Assembly: GCF_905220365.1 (NCBI RefSeq)
Contig: NC_061154.1
Span: forward strand, 1,612,001-1,676,000
From: Vanessa cardui
Lineage: Eukaryota; Arthropoda; Insecta; Lepidoptera; Nymphalidae
DNA: 64,000 bases
Reading direction: 5' to 3'
Every line of letters begins with the position of its first letter. The stretch's first letter is position 1. A model generated the notes under the pieces. That model was not told the DNA's origin. It did not search any database and saw nothing but the letters and a program-made list of their open reading frames with translations. Below, piece by piece: positions 24,092-35,430 of the stretch. A program made the position numbers and the translations under genes.

Positions 24092-25322
24092 TATTCATAT
24101 CTAATTTGGAAGAGACTGCTTTCAAATAACATTACGACCGGAGTCGAGGGTTCTGTTACTGGCTGTGTAATAAATAATATCAGAATGATTCAATTCCCTC
24201 GCAAACCCAACCGAGTCGAATGGCACTTGCATTGGTAACCCAACGCCAACATTAAATCATTTATTTTCTTTCTCACATAAGTTTTTTTTTCGGTGTTTAT
24301 TGTTATGTGACAAAAAAGATTTATTGTTTAATGCACATTTGTTTCCAATATTTTATAGCCTTGACACATTAGCACGTTCTCAGTTTCAAATAGTTAATTT
24401 AAGTTTATTGGAAAGTTTTTTTTTTTTTTTGATATAGAAATTATATATGTCATTTGTATTTATAAATTCACATGGCTGCGATGTTTCCGTGTGAGTGTCA
24501 GTATTATTTACGACCGTTCAGGTTTGAACGGAGACAGTGTGCCAAGTACCGATCAAAAAGTCAAATAATTAATTTATTATATATTTAATGTTGACAAATT
24601 AATCAACTCAACTCACGAACGTTTAGTAAAGGATATTTTGTATTTAAATATTCAATGGCATTTGAAATCTTGTTTTTAATGACAGGACAGTAACGAATCT
24701 TTAAAGCGCTTTAGTTCTCGTTTGTTCCAGAATAAAATGTCATTCTTATTTATTTAAGGGGTAAGAAAACAAAAACTTAATGTACATATTGGTTAACCAA
24801 ATTAAGAAAGGCGTGTTATGCCATATCATTGATATAAAGCGACAAGGTTCTATTTTAATACATAACAATATGTTCTATTAACTTTTGAATATTAAATAAT
24901 TATTAAGTTACTTATGAGTTTGTGAGGTTATGTCTTCATCTTAGCAGTTATCCGAATTCTGTATCAGCTTTACATTTAGATATTCTCGTGACAGTTCAGA
25001 AGGGCTTTCAACACTACACTGAACTCATCTTCTAAGATGAATTGAGTTAATTATGAACCCAATATATCAGTCCGTTATATTATTGTGTCATTTCATTTTT
25101 ACAGTTATATTAAGAAGTGCGACCACCTTCGATTCATAGTTATAAAATAATTTAGCTTTACTTCTGATTAACGCAACGCTGAAACTAAAGAGCCTAGATA
25201 AATTAAATTTCGAACTTATGTTTTATATTTTTGGGAAATATGATCTTTAAAGGTGACAAACGGATGGCATAACTTTGTATGGACGTTGTGAAATGTTTAG
25301 TAAAAGTAGATGGAGTACTTAC
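24092..25322. other. Non-coding stretch
   Basis: AT-rich with nothing recognised; it would be the downstream intron of the exon at 25323 if that exon is real. Confidence 0.4.
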
Positions 25323-25465
25323 AGTGTGATGAACTTGTGGCAAGTTGTAGATCATCCTACGCGCGTCGTACACGTTCGCGGGGATATCGTTCATGTCGAA
25401 TGGCAGCGCTTCAGGAGTTAAGCGCTGTGCGTCGCCGCCCTGCCGTGCGCCATCGGCGCGGGCCA
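25323..25465 (-). CDS. Isolated coding-like exon, unidentified protein
   Basis: I do not recognise the protein. A 143-bp block on the minus strand is bounded by an acceptor (TTGATTTTCCCAG, before the exon) and a strong donor (GTAAGT at 25317-25322). It encodes 47 codons after two bases of a split codon: it begins ARADGARQGGDAQR, contains LPFDMNDIPANVYD and ends MIYNLPQVHHT, finishing in phase 0. It is clearly GC-richer than the flanks, mostly at third positions (GCG, CGC, CTG, GAC, AAC, TAC). That is the usual signature of a conserved insect exon. No partner exons were identified on either side, so they would be far away across large introns. The alternative is a chance open frame in a GC-rich repeat, but no second copy exists in the window. 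Confidence 0.6.
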
Positions 25466-25505
25466 CTGGGAAAATCAACCTCGTTGTACTCTTATATCGG
25501 GATAA

Positions 25506-25807
25506 CAACAACAACAACAGACTGTAAATACCCACTGCTGGGCTAAAGACCTCCTCTCCCTTTGAGGAGAAGGTTTGGAACATATTCCACCACGCTGCTC
25601 TAATACCGATTGGTGGAATGCACATGTGGCAGAATTTCCATGAAATTAGACACATGCAGGTTTCCTCACGATGTTTTCTTTCACCGCTGAGCACGAGATC
25701 AATTACAAAGACAAATTAAGCACATGAATCAGCGGTGCGTGCCTGGGTTTAAACCCGTAATCATCGGTTGAGATGCACGCGTTCTTACTACTGGGCCATC
25801 TCGACTC
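25506..25807 (-). mobile_element. Repeat B, full length with 10-bp duplication
   Basis: A complete minus-sense SINE with an (AAC)n tail at the left and the tRNA-like head at the right. The flanks ATCGGGATAA at 25496-25505 and 25808-25817 are identical, a target-site duplication. It lies about 30 bp upstream of the acceptor of the coding-like exon, in the region where the branch point would normally be. Confidence 0.9.
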
Positions 25808-25842
25808 ATCGGGATAAAACCTCGCCTTATTGGTTACTAGTA

Positions 25843-26034
25843 GTTACCCGCGACTTCGCTCATATTTCAGAGTGATTGTCATGTATTAGACAATAACAGT
25901 AGGCTATGTCATTTCTTGGAGTTAATGTTTGCATTACACCAAATTTCATCAGCGGTTTGGTCGTGAAAGAGCGACAGATATACAGACAGGCAGACAAAAT
26001 TACTTTCACATTTATAAAATTAACATAGATTTAT
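25843..26034 (+). mobile_element. Repeat I, uninterrupted copy
   Basis: From GTTACCCGCGACTTCGCTCA through CACCAAATTTCATCAGCGGT and GTCGTGAAAGAGCGACAGAT to TTTATAAAATTAACATAGAT. It serves as the within-window reference for the split copy at 15262. Confidence 0.75.
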
Positions 26035-26227
26035 TGACACAGGTTTATTGACACGGGATAACTAATGCTACACTGCTAAAACCACACGAGTTATTTAGGT
26101 GTTTAAGATGTTATATCCCATAGTCTTGCTTAGTAACCTGGGATCTTCCTTGGGATACAAACTCGCATACTAAATTCCAGAAAAAGAGACCTACTTTCGC
26201 ATGAATAAATGAGTATGGATTGATCTT

Positions 26228-26507
26228 ACTTGGTGGTAGGGCTTTGTCTGGGTATGTACCGCCCACTCATCAGTTATTCTACCGCCAAACAACAGTACTC
26301 AGTATTATTGCGTTCCGGTTTGAAGGGTGAACGAGCCAGTGTAACTACAGGCACAAGGGACATAATATCTTAGTTCCCAAGGTTAGTAGCGCATTGACGA
26401 TTTAAGAAATAGTTAATATTTCTTACAGCGTCATTGTCTATGGATAATAGGGACCACTTACCATCTGATGGCCCATATGCTCGTCCGCCAACCAATACAA
26501 AAAAAAA
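26228..26507 (+). mobile_element. Repeat A, near full length
   Basis: It begins ACTTGGTGGTAGGGCTTTGT, lacks about 12 bp (GCAAGCCCG) near the 5' end, and ends with a nine-base A-run after CCAACCAATAC. Confidence 0.88.
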
Positions 26508-28385
26508 TAGTAAATCATTATTTATGAATAACAAATTATTATAAAGATCAAATGAACTTCGTCAAACCGAAACGCCATATCGAACATATCCGATAATAAT
26601 CCCTTGGTCTCCACATTCTATAACATAGACAAACACACAAACACTAGTGGCCCTGCTACGAAGCGACCGATCCTTGATTTTTTAGATACGAGTTAGGTTA
26701 TAGACCGAAAATAGGCTTTAAAACCCGAAAAATATATACGAGAGTAAATTCATTAGAATTATATAGTAATCTTTGATTATTGAAAATTCTTTATCAGTGA
26801 TCAAATGAACGAAGTAACAACAGTGCACCGACAGTGAAATAAATCATCAAAGTGTTAAAAATTATTGTTATAAAATATTCCTTTAAAATTAAAATATAAC
26901 AAAGGCAAAGTTTAAATAATATAGAAGGAGAATTAGGAGGACCTCTAAATATGACAAACGGATACAAAATTTAGCATCATCTATATAAATTATATGAATA
27001 AAAATATTGTAATATCATGTTATTAAAGGTAAACCCGAGATGACGCTACAGCATTCTCTATAAAGATTAGGATTTCTAACGCATGATGAATTTAGAACAG
27101 AGGTTTAGTTTCAGAGATCAATACTATTTCACTTAAAATATCATAAATGAAGTTCATTTACGCTGCTTACAGCAAATGAACAAACAGGAATCTTTGCATG
27201 AGGAAAAGGCGTTATGTCCTTCTTTTTTAGAGGCGGCCATCCCCTCTCTTTCTCTTTCTATCTGTCTCTTTCTGTTATAAACGATTTTACATAAAATAAA
27301 AAAACTGAATCGGCATTATTAATAGCAATTTTATGACATGATATTTATATATTCTCAATATTTATTAATTTATTTCATTGTGTCTGTTATTCGATACATA
27401 ATATTTCCTATGATACATATATTTTCTAATATTTTTTACTAATCTCCTATGCACATATATGAAATAATCCCTGGTTAACGAAATATCAGAAAATAAACCC
27501 CAATAAACTTGAGACTCCTTCTGAACATCCGCTAAGAAAGAATTTTACGAAACCCTAAAGGGGTAAAACGAGTTTGGTATTTGGAAGGCAGGTAGTATGA
27601 TGTATTCCTTACCTATATTACTGCCAATACACAATACTCCAGAATTTGCTTTTTCGAGCAATGTTAGTTCACTACAGAACTACGTATATGTTTGTAACTG
27701 TAATCTATCCAAAAGTCCACTTAAATTTAAGTCTCTAGCAATTTCATATAAAACATTACAAATTGAAAAGTATCGAAATTTATAAATTAATATCATCACC
27801 TGTATTTGTATCATACAAGTACAAACAAAAGTTTTCCATAATTTATAAAATCACAAATACAATATTCAAATATATTGGAATAAAACAAACAATTGTTACA
27901 TAAGTACGAACTTCAATAACTCAAATGTACTCCACACAAACGAGAGCTATAAAGCATCTGACACACCTACGTTGTAAACTGTATCAAATGCTATCGCTAT
28001 GATTTTCATACGAAAATGTTATTCAAAGGGAGTAAAACTGTTCTCTCTTTGTTCACTGAAAACTCAGCAAAGGTGTTGATGTTGATGACTTTACGAAAAG
28101 TTGCATTCGTGTGTGTTTCTTTAGTTTAACGGATATAATTGATCATGTTATTAAAGGCGTTGAGACTCCATCTGCACGTTTTGTTACTGTCTCGCAAATG
28201 CGATGACACATGACTAAGAAAGAGACAGCACATCAATAATTGTCCCTAACTTCATTCCAAGCTCGTTAATAACATTGATATACAGACTTTCTACCAAAAT
28301 AAATATCATTTATGTATATAATTACTACTAACCGCCTTTACACGGGTACTTGATATGTGACGTTATAATATGACCTAATTACATT
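26508..28385. other. Non-coding stretch
   Basis: AT-rich. A pyrimidine stretch CCCTCTCTTTCTCTTTCTAT lies at about 27241-27260. Nothing else recognised. Confidence 0.4.
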
Positions 28386-28489
28386 AAATCATTATAAACT
28401 GTGATCTATGTGTTATTCTGATGTATAAGCTATATAACTGTAAAATTTCATCAAAATCTGTTCAGTGGTTTTTTCGTAAAAGAGTAACA

Positions 28490-28700
28490 AACATACATAA
28501 ATCTATCCACAAGCGACCCGCCCGACTTCTCATGGGTATGACATCATTATTTTTTTCATGTATTATAACAAATAGCTTCCTATCGAATCACACTATCTAT
28601 TAAAAAAACCGCATCAAAATCCGTTGCGTTATTTTAATGACCTAAGCATACATAGGGACAGACAACGAAACGCGACTTCCTTTCATACTATGTAATTATA
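28490..28700 (-). mobile_element. Repeat G, inverted copy with diverged middle
   Basis: The left end AAGCGACCCGCCCGACTTCT is the reverse of the GCGAAGCCGGGGCGGGTCGC end. The right part ACCGCATCAAAATCCGTTGC to CTTTCATACTATGTAATT is the reversed 5' part. Just left (28430-28490), AATTTCATCAAAATCTGTTC then CGTAAAAGAGTAACAAACA resembles the end of repeat I type elements. Confidence 0.6.
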
Positions 28701-29064
28701 TTAGTAGGATATCGAATTCATCGGCTATCATATTTTAGAATCAAGTATAACGTATGGAAAGGATAATTTGTATTGAAATATTTAATACTTTCATGGCAGT
28801 CACAGATTTCATGATACCTAATAACACGTTTAATAGGTGCTACATTGTAAATCCAGATGAATATCGAACAACTATCACGATAATATTCATTCAATTTTAA
28901 AAAATAAAATACAACATCGCTGACATTATCCATATTGAAAAAATCATTGGAACGTTTTTAAAATGGTAAATCCGTGTGTTGTTATAGTATCAATGTATTT
29001 ATATTGAAGTGGGCTCATAAAATCACTTTTGATTCGTCATATTACATTGTTGAATAAATGTAAA
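28701..29064. other. Non-coding stretch
   Basis: Nothing recognised. Confidence 0.4.
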
Positions 29065-29140
29065 ACTACCTTCGGTACGGAAAGTTGATTCTACCGCATG
29101 GCACCGGCGAGTAGTAACCATTTCAATTACATAGTATATA
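29065..29140 (-). mobile_element. Repeat C, diverged fragment
   Basis: AAAACTACCTTCGGTACGGA, then AAGTTGATTCTACCGC and CACCGGCGAGTAGTAACC, align to the middle of reversed C with substitutions. Confidence 0.5.
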
Positions 29141-29159
29141 ATAAATACATTTTACATTA

Positions 29160-29415
29160 TCATCTTGTAAATTTCTAGACTGTGGCCTCCTCTACCTTTG
29201 AGGAGAAGATGTGGAACATATTCCACAACGCTATTCAAATGCGGATTGATGGAATACACGTGTGGCAGAATTTCGATCACCGCCGACCATGAGATGAATT
29301 ATAAACACAAATTAAACACATATAATGATTAGTGGTGCTACAGCCCAGGCAGGGTTTGAACCCGCAATCATCGGTCAAGTTGCACACGTTCTAACCACTG
29401 GGCTATCGATCTTCT
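29160..29415 (-). mobile_element. Repeat B, complete but diverged
   Basis: Order retained: CTTGTAAATTTCTAGACTGT, GAGGAGAAGATGTGGAACAT, GTGGCAGAATTTCGAT, GAACCCGCAATCATCGGTCA, CTAACCACTGGGCTATCGAT. A short deletion removes the segment around CACATGCAGGTTTCC. Confidence 0.85.
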
Positions 29416-30009
29416 ATAAAAAAATACATTAAATTTTCACACATATATCCTGCCTGAAAATTAGTTAATACGAAGTCAACGGTTTTTGTTCATTAACATA
29501 ATTTTGTAAAATTTCCTATTAACAATATTTTTGACATGAGATTAAACTTTTTTTAATGGGTCAAGCTACAAATAGCCGTGAAATCTTATTATAGAAACGA
29601 ACACCGTGTCCCAGGAAGGATGTATTAACTTTACGAAGTCGGAAACCAGGTATTATTAGTTTACCTTTCCTCCTCGTGTACACAGAATGATTGTCACATT
29701 TTCCTTCAAAAGGTCCATAATACGAAATTATCATACGTTAAAAAGAAATATATTAAAAAAAAACGTTTAGCCGTTGTATTACAATGTATCAGAAATTTAT
29801 TTCTTACTGTACACTGGAAATCATGTACGAACTTTTCAATGTTTAATTTCACTTATAAATGTCGCTACGATTTTGTATATGGTGTGATTTTATCTGTACC
29901 AAAAACTGCTGAAGAAACTAACCGTTACGTTTCAAATAAGTATTAATCATAGGCAATGTTCAAGATATTCTTATCGTTGCTGAATCTCTACAGCGTTGAA
30001 CGCAGTTTT
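29416..30009. other. Non-coding stretch
   Basis: Nothing recognised. Confidence 0.4.
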
Positions 30010-30163
30010 GAAATTTTGAAAAAGAGTAACTACTGAGTTTCTAGCCGGTTCTGCTCGGTAGAATCTACTTTACGAACCGGTGGTAGCTTCACTTACTTGT
30101 AAAATGACGATTCAAAAGTGCTTGTAAAAACCTACTTGAATAAAGTTTATTTTGATTTTTTTT
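30010..30163 (+). mobile_element. Repeat C, well preserved
   Basis: GAAAAAGAGTAACTACTGAG to AACCTACTTGAATAAAGTTT, with a TTTTGATTTTTTTTTT tail. It is a good within-window reference for the family. Confidence 0.85.
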
Positions 30164-30944
30164 TTTGAGATCACAAAATATTATATATTGTTTCATATAA
30201 TCATAATTTAATTTCATGTTAAAAATAATTTAAGATTATACAGACGATAGCTGCCCGTCCCAACTTGATGAATGATTAAGATTGATTTTTATTTAATTAA
30301 AATATATCTTAGTGAATCGAACCGTCGTCTAATCGACAAATAATTTTTTTTTTTATTTTATTAATAATTTAATTTGATTAACTTTCTTAAAATGTAGAAA
30401 TTCTTGTATATACATTACATCTTGTAAGTCCCCGGTAGTTTACACGATGATTTTTGTTAATACAAACTTTAATTAGTGACGTATTAAACAAATTGTTAAT
30501 TACTTCATGTACTGTATAAGGCGCGCATTTCTCGCGTTCCGCCTGCCTTTTGTTATATAATCTGAGGGGATTCGAATTATGACATCTTTCAACACGGATG
30601 CCGCATAACTATTACTTAGTATTGTTTTAAATAATGAATACTGTAATACGACAGGACTCAAAGAGTGTAGGTTAATTAATTTTCGAAAAGCCGCAAAGGC
30701 TCGAATCTGTTCCTTTGAACGAAATTACAAGAGCAAACGGCGTGAGGCGACCTTTCATAGCGAGGCTCAGTATGTATAACAAAAAAATTAATTAACTCTT
30801 TATTGAAAATTGATGCAAACTGCAGTTAACTCTTTGTACATTACAATGTGAAATAATTAAATTCTTCCGATAAGGTTAATAAGATATTCCTGAAAATATT
30901 GTAACAATGTCTCACTTCTGAGGAAAAGTCTGCTGCATCATCAA
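30164..30944. other. Non-coding stretch
   Basis: AT-rich with a GC-richer patch at about 30660-30775; no family recognised. Confidence 0.4.
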
Positions 30945-31420
30945 ATGACACCCCCCCCCCTCTCTCTTAAAGGTAAGATAAAGCGTAGAACATATTTCAC
31001 CATGATAATTCATTTGGTGGACTTGTATGACTGAAAATTTCATCTAGGCATGTTTTCTCAGCGGAGCTGAGATAGCCCAGTGGTTAGAACGCGTGCATCT
31101 TAACCGACGATTTCGGGTTAAAACCCAAACAGGCATATATATATATATGTGCTTAATTTGTATTTATAATTCATCTCGTGCCCGGCGGTGGCCACCAACC
31201 CGCATTGGAACAGCGTGGTGGAATATGTACCGAACCTTCTGCTCAAAGGGAGAGGAGGCCTTAGCCCAGCTGTGGGAAATTTGCAGGCTGTTGTTGTTGT
31301 TGTAAAGCACGATATGAATTATAAATACAAATCAAGCACACGAATATTCAGCGGTGCTTGCCTGGGCTTGAACCCGCAATCATCGGTTAAGATGCCACTA
31401 CCACTGGGCTACGACTGAAC
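30945..31420 (-). mobile_element. Repeat B interrupted by an inverted B
   Basis: The left part (a C-run, then CTCTCTTAAAGGTAAGATAA to ATTTCATCTAGGCATGTTTT) and the right part from about 31306 (AAGCACGATATGAATTATAA to CACTGGGCTACGACTGA) are consecutive pieces of one minus-sense SINE. A plus-sense SINE of the same family sits between them. Confidence 0.75.
31066..31304 (+). mobile_element. Repeat B nested in an opposite B
   Basis: It starts GCTGAGATAGCCCAGTGGTT and ends GCAGGCTGTTGTTGTTGTTG. A TATATATATATATG insertion replaces part of the CACCGCTGAATTCATGTGC region. The GTGAAGGAAAACATCG to GTGTATT part is deleted. The open frames at 31093 and 31188 are SINE-derived. Confidence 0.85.
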
Positions 31421-31619
31421 CAGCCTTAATTAAAAAGCCAATTAAACAAATTGACATATACATGTTTATAATTAATTACATGCCTTTATTTTTCATGATA
31501 TAAATAAATAAACATCTCAATAGTAATTTTAATCGCTTATATACGACCATACAACATATACTACCTACTCGAAATACATATCATATTTCACAGTACTAGC
31601 CGGCTACATTATATTTGTT

Positions 31620-31845
31620 TCGGCAGGCAGGTTGGCAATTGGGCTACCTGTTGATTCCCACCCTTAGACACTAACGCATTCACAAATATTAATTGATCCT
31701 TATATCGCCAGCGACCTAATATACTAACTAATATACAGTACACAAATTTCCATTGGGTCCCTCACCCTTCGGACAGGAACATAATACAAGCAAGTATTGC
31801 TCTTAGCGGTACAATATCTTATGAGGTAGTAGTACCATCAATTAT
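31620..31845 (-). mobile_element. Repeat A, heavily decayed
   Basis: Recognisable phrases: GGCAGGCAGGTTGGCAATTG, CCCTCACCCTTCGGACAGGA, and CTTAGCGGTACAATATCTTA. It has lost its terminal CTACCACCAAGT. Confidence 0.55.
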
Positions 31846-32643
31846 TTTTTTACTTGTAATTCTAAATTAATTCTTTTTATTTTATTTTGAAACCTAAATA
31901 TTAAACGATGTATGTTTTAAATTAAATATACTTATTTATAGCGTTAAATTTGTCACCAAAAGTTGCGCAGGTCTGTGTTTGTTGGTGTTAATAATCAACG
32001 AAATAATCCGTTGATTTATAAAGGTGTGCCGTAATAAATCAGGGTTCTATAAAAACAAATTCTAGAATCTGTCACTGAACGGAGTGAAGAGTGTCTGGTT
32101 AATTGTCAGTAGAATCAAATTGCTGCCTTTTATACCAAGAAACCAAGTGATATACTCTAGATACAGTCAGAGAAACTGTATTCCCACAAACATATATTCA
32201 CTAAATAATATAATTTCTGTGTACAACGCAGTTGGGTAGCTTAAATTACAAAAGGCCACTGTAGCTGAAATTGGTCAAGACGGTCGCTTTGTGGAGCTTA
32301 GTCTAGCAAAATGTTAATACAAGTGACAAAAATTTTAAATCAAATATTTTTACACCCGTAACTCACTAAAGGAGATAATTATTCAATAATTAAATAATAA
32401 ACTTATTAATTGTATCTATTCCGATGTGATTAATTTGTAATATGTTTTCCATAAAATAATTGACCAAGTTAATAAAATTATCAAAAATGATTAAACAGTT
32501 TTTAATTAAGCGTAAAATTGTTGCCGTATTATATCTTGATGATTGATTTGTAACCAAATAGATTTTAATTAACAGTTCACCTTTTTGATTGCCATTACAA
32601 CTAATATTTCTTAAAATTAAATAATGTTTATATTAATATTATA
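31846..32643. other. Non-coding stretch
   Basis: Nothing recognised. Confidence 0.4.
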
Positions 32644-32928
32644 AGGAGGAAATTGTGTTTGTTATCAATGGGCTCAAAAACTACTGGACGAATTTTAAAA
32701 ATATTTTCACCGTTCAAATCAAATCAAATCAAAATAAACTTTATTCAAGTAGGTTTTTACAAGCACTTTTGAATCGTAATTTTACAATTAAGTGAAGCAA
32801 GCTACTACCAGTTCGGAAAGTATATTCTACTGTGAAGAACCGGCAAGAAACTCAGTAGTTACGTAACGTAACTCAAGGTGGTAAAAAAACTTATGTCCCG
32901 TGCGAAGCTGGGACGGGACGCCGCTAGT
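32644..32928 (+). mobile_element. Old retroelement end split by repeat C
   Basis: The left piece has GGGCTCAAAAACTACTGGAC and GAATTTTAAAAATATTTTCACC. The right piece has TCCCGTGCGAAGCTGGGACG and GGACGCCGCTAGTC. The two phrases are typical of the same non-LTR 3' region, and the CGAAGC..GGGACGGG motif is related to the end of repeat G. A C copy lies between them. Confidence 0.5.
32718..32870 (-). mobile_element. Repeat C, full length
   Basis: The tail (AAATC)n is at the left (CAAATCAAATCAAATC), then AAACTTTATTCAAGTAGG, ending AACTCAGTAGTTAC. It is nested in an older retroelement end. Confidence 0.85.
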
Positions 32929-33221
32929 CGCTTATAAATGAATGCTATGATTGAAACGGAACGTAAAGTATTTCCAGATTTCCGTATCCAAGATTATCAT
33001 AAATACATGTGTATTATTTTGATATAACAATTGAAGTTATGCTAGTGCACTAAGCGATACATTATACTTTTTACTTTATTAAATACTTCACAATACAAGA
33101 ACGCTCAAAAAAGTTACTTACAAAAAATTATAGTAAATACAATAACATTTGTTTTGGCAAGTGTCCAACCTAGAGGTACCCAATGTTTTATAAAAATTGG
33201 TGCTGTAAGTAAAGTAAAGTA

Positions 33222-33445
33222 ACAGCATATTCCACAACGCTGTTCCAATGCGGGTTAGTGGAATGCACATGTGGCAGAATCCTATGAAATTAGACAGTTT
33301 TCCTCACGATATTTTGCTTCACAGTCGAGCTCGAGATTAATTATAAACACAAATTAAGCAGATATATATAGTGGTGCCTGGGTTTGAACCAGAAATTATC
33401 GATTAAGATTCACGCATTCCAACCCCTAGGCCATCTCAGCTCAGC
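33222..33445 (-). mobile_element. Repeat B, partly deleted at the 3' end
   Basis: It keeps GTAACAGCATATTCCACAAC, GGAATGCACATGTGGCAGAA and a diverged tRNA-like head (GGTTTGAACCAGAAATTATC). The TTTCCCACTGCTGGGC to GGAGAAGG part is absent. Confidence 0.8.
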
Positions 33446-33679
33446 TGTAGTATATATTTATCCATACGCCAGTAACCTTAAGAATTAAGAAGTAATGTCC
33501 CTTATATCTTAGTAACATTATCTTACTCGCCCTGATAATTAAACATGACAAAGATGCTGTTCCAGTTGATTTAATAATAAGTGGATTATCTTCGGGTGGA
33601 TGTGACCGAATTATTTAGCAAACTAAACTTCAATGTGATGTTAATCTATATATCTATAGATACATATCATATAATAAAA

Positions 33680-33945
33680 TTGGAGTGTCTGCTTGTAATA
33701 TTAAAATAGCCCTTTTTTACTCAATTCATATGTACGTATACACGGTACATATACCAAAAGAACATTTTTTACAATTTTTGTCTGTCTGTATGTTTGTTCC
33801 AACAAATCCCTGGAACGGCTGGACGGATTTTGACGGGACTTTCACTGGCAGATAACTGATATAATAAGGAGTAACTTAGGCTACATATTTTTTATTTTTT
33901 TGGTAAATTCAAAGGCGTACAAGATTGCGGTCGCAGCTAGTGTAT
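33680..33945 (+). mobile_element. Repeat F, longest copy
   Basis: From TTGGAGTGTCTGCTTGTAAT through GGACGGATTTTGACGGGACT to GGCGTACAAGATTGCGGTCG. It matches the inverted copy at 43975 at both ends, so it gives the best estimate of family extent. Confidence 0.8.
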
Positions 33946-34170
33946 AATAATAATACATATTATGCAGTATATATTGTCGTAGGTCCGGGGGTATCAATGA
34001 ACCAGAAACTTATATAAATAAGTTGCTAAATATTTTATAATATTATATTATTAATAGTTGTAAAGTTTGTATCAGTTTATGGTCTTCAAGTGTCGTGGAA
34101 GTATACCATGCAACTTTTGTGATTTGTATATTTGTGCTTATTTTTATTTAATTTCTTTTATTTGTTTCAA

Positions 34171-34172
<2 letters not shown>

Positions 34173-34202
<30 letters not shown>
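34173..34202. repeat. (TG)n microsatellite
   Basis: About 14 uninterrupted TG units. Confidence 0.95.
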
Positions 34203-34204
<2 letters not shown>

Positions 34205-34886
34205 ATACATCGGTACCTGCTATTAGTGTCCGATTATTAGTACTACGACTGAGGAACACACTCGCATAATCTGATGAAGCATCAATCCGACACGGCCAGA
34301 GTTCGAGAACATTAGTCAGCACCGATGACATTATGTGCTATCAGACTCACATGCATTCCAAACTTCAAAACCCGGAATGCTACTGAGAATATATCGACTG
34401 AAGAATACGAATATCTTCCTATTGTTTTAAGTGGAATTCGCATCAAGAACCTTAGAATTCGTAACTATAAACAACAAAGACGATAGAGGCAGTTAAAACA
34501 GGAATGCTCAGAAGATTTAAATATTAAACTCGAATATGAAATTGAAGTTATGAGATTATTACGCGGTACGAATTCCAAGAAAATCGTATTATACAATAGA
34601 TTCGCTATAAACAGATTAATTTCTCACAAACGAAAAAAAAAAAAAGTTTTCGAAATATTATGATTCTGCAAGTTCTATTAGGAGAATTTTCAGTGGGTTG
34701 ATTTCTGCTTATTGAGTGCAATTGATCTCACCATCTTTATAACAGGCTTTCGAGAAGTCGGCTTTTCTTGTATCGTATCACATTACGTTGTCGTACAACT
34801 TACGACATCGTATTATAGATCGTCTTATCTCAACATGACTCTTAACTAACCAAGAGGTTGCAGTTTGTTACAAAAAATATTACCTA
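34203..34886. other. Non-coding stretch, single-copy looking
   Basis: The 34210-34480 part is more complex than its surroundings but shows no long open frame. Nothing recognised. Confidence 0.4.
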
Positions 34887-35172
34887 TTTTTTATGGTATT
34901 GGTTGGCGAACGAGCATATAGGCCACCTGATGGTAAGTACCATTACCCATAGACAATGACGCTGTAAGAAATATTAACTATTCCTTAAATCGTCAAAGTG
35001 CCACTAACCTTGGGAACTAAGATATCATGTCCCTTGTGCCAGTAGTTACACTGGCTCGCTCACCCTTCAAACCGGAATACAACAATACTGAGTACTGTTG
35101 TTTGGCGGTAGAATAACTGATGAGTGGATAGTACCTACCCAGACGGGCTTGCGCAAAGCCCTACCACCAAGT
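34887..35172 (-). mobile_element. Repeat A, full length
   Basis: From the T-run and ATGGTATTGGTTGGCGAACG to GCCCTACCACCAAGT; a 9-bp deletion removes the TGGTCACC motif. Confidence 0.9.
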
Positions 35173-35209
35173 AAATTTAATTAGTACGATTTTTTTTTTG
35201 AAGAAGCAA

Positions 35210-35430
35210 GAAATTGTACCAATGTGCCAAGCAGATTAAAGCTGCTTCTACACACGTCTGTGAGGATTAGGATAAATGTGGAAGATTATCATCCAACAAA
35301 TGCAAATCATCTCATTTTGTTTTCTATCGCAGATCACGAGTTGAATTATAAACATAATTAAAGCCATAAGAATTTATGGTAATTGTCCAGGTTTGAAGCG
35401 TAACCCTTAGTTTGGTATTTAAGAAAAAAA
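35210..35430 (-). mobile_element. Repeat B, decayed
   Basis: CGCAGATCACGAGTTGAATT, ATAAACATAATTAAAGCC and GTCCAGGTTTGAAGCGTAAC correspond to the GAGCACGAGATGAATTATAA-onward half of reversed B. The left part is uncertain. Confidence 0.45.

Noticed and set aside
25203..25694. Single 163-codon minus-strand protein
   Set aside because: The open frame fuses B SINE sequence, intron, the coding-like exon and downstream intron; only 25323-25465 behaves as coding.
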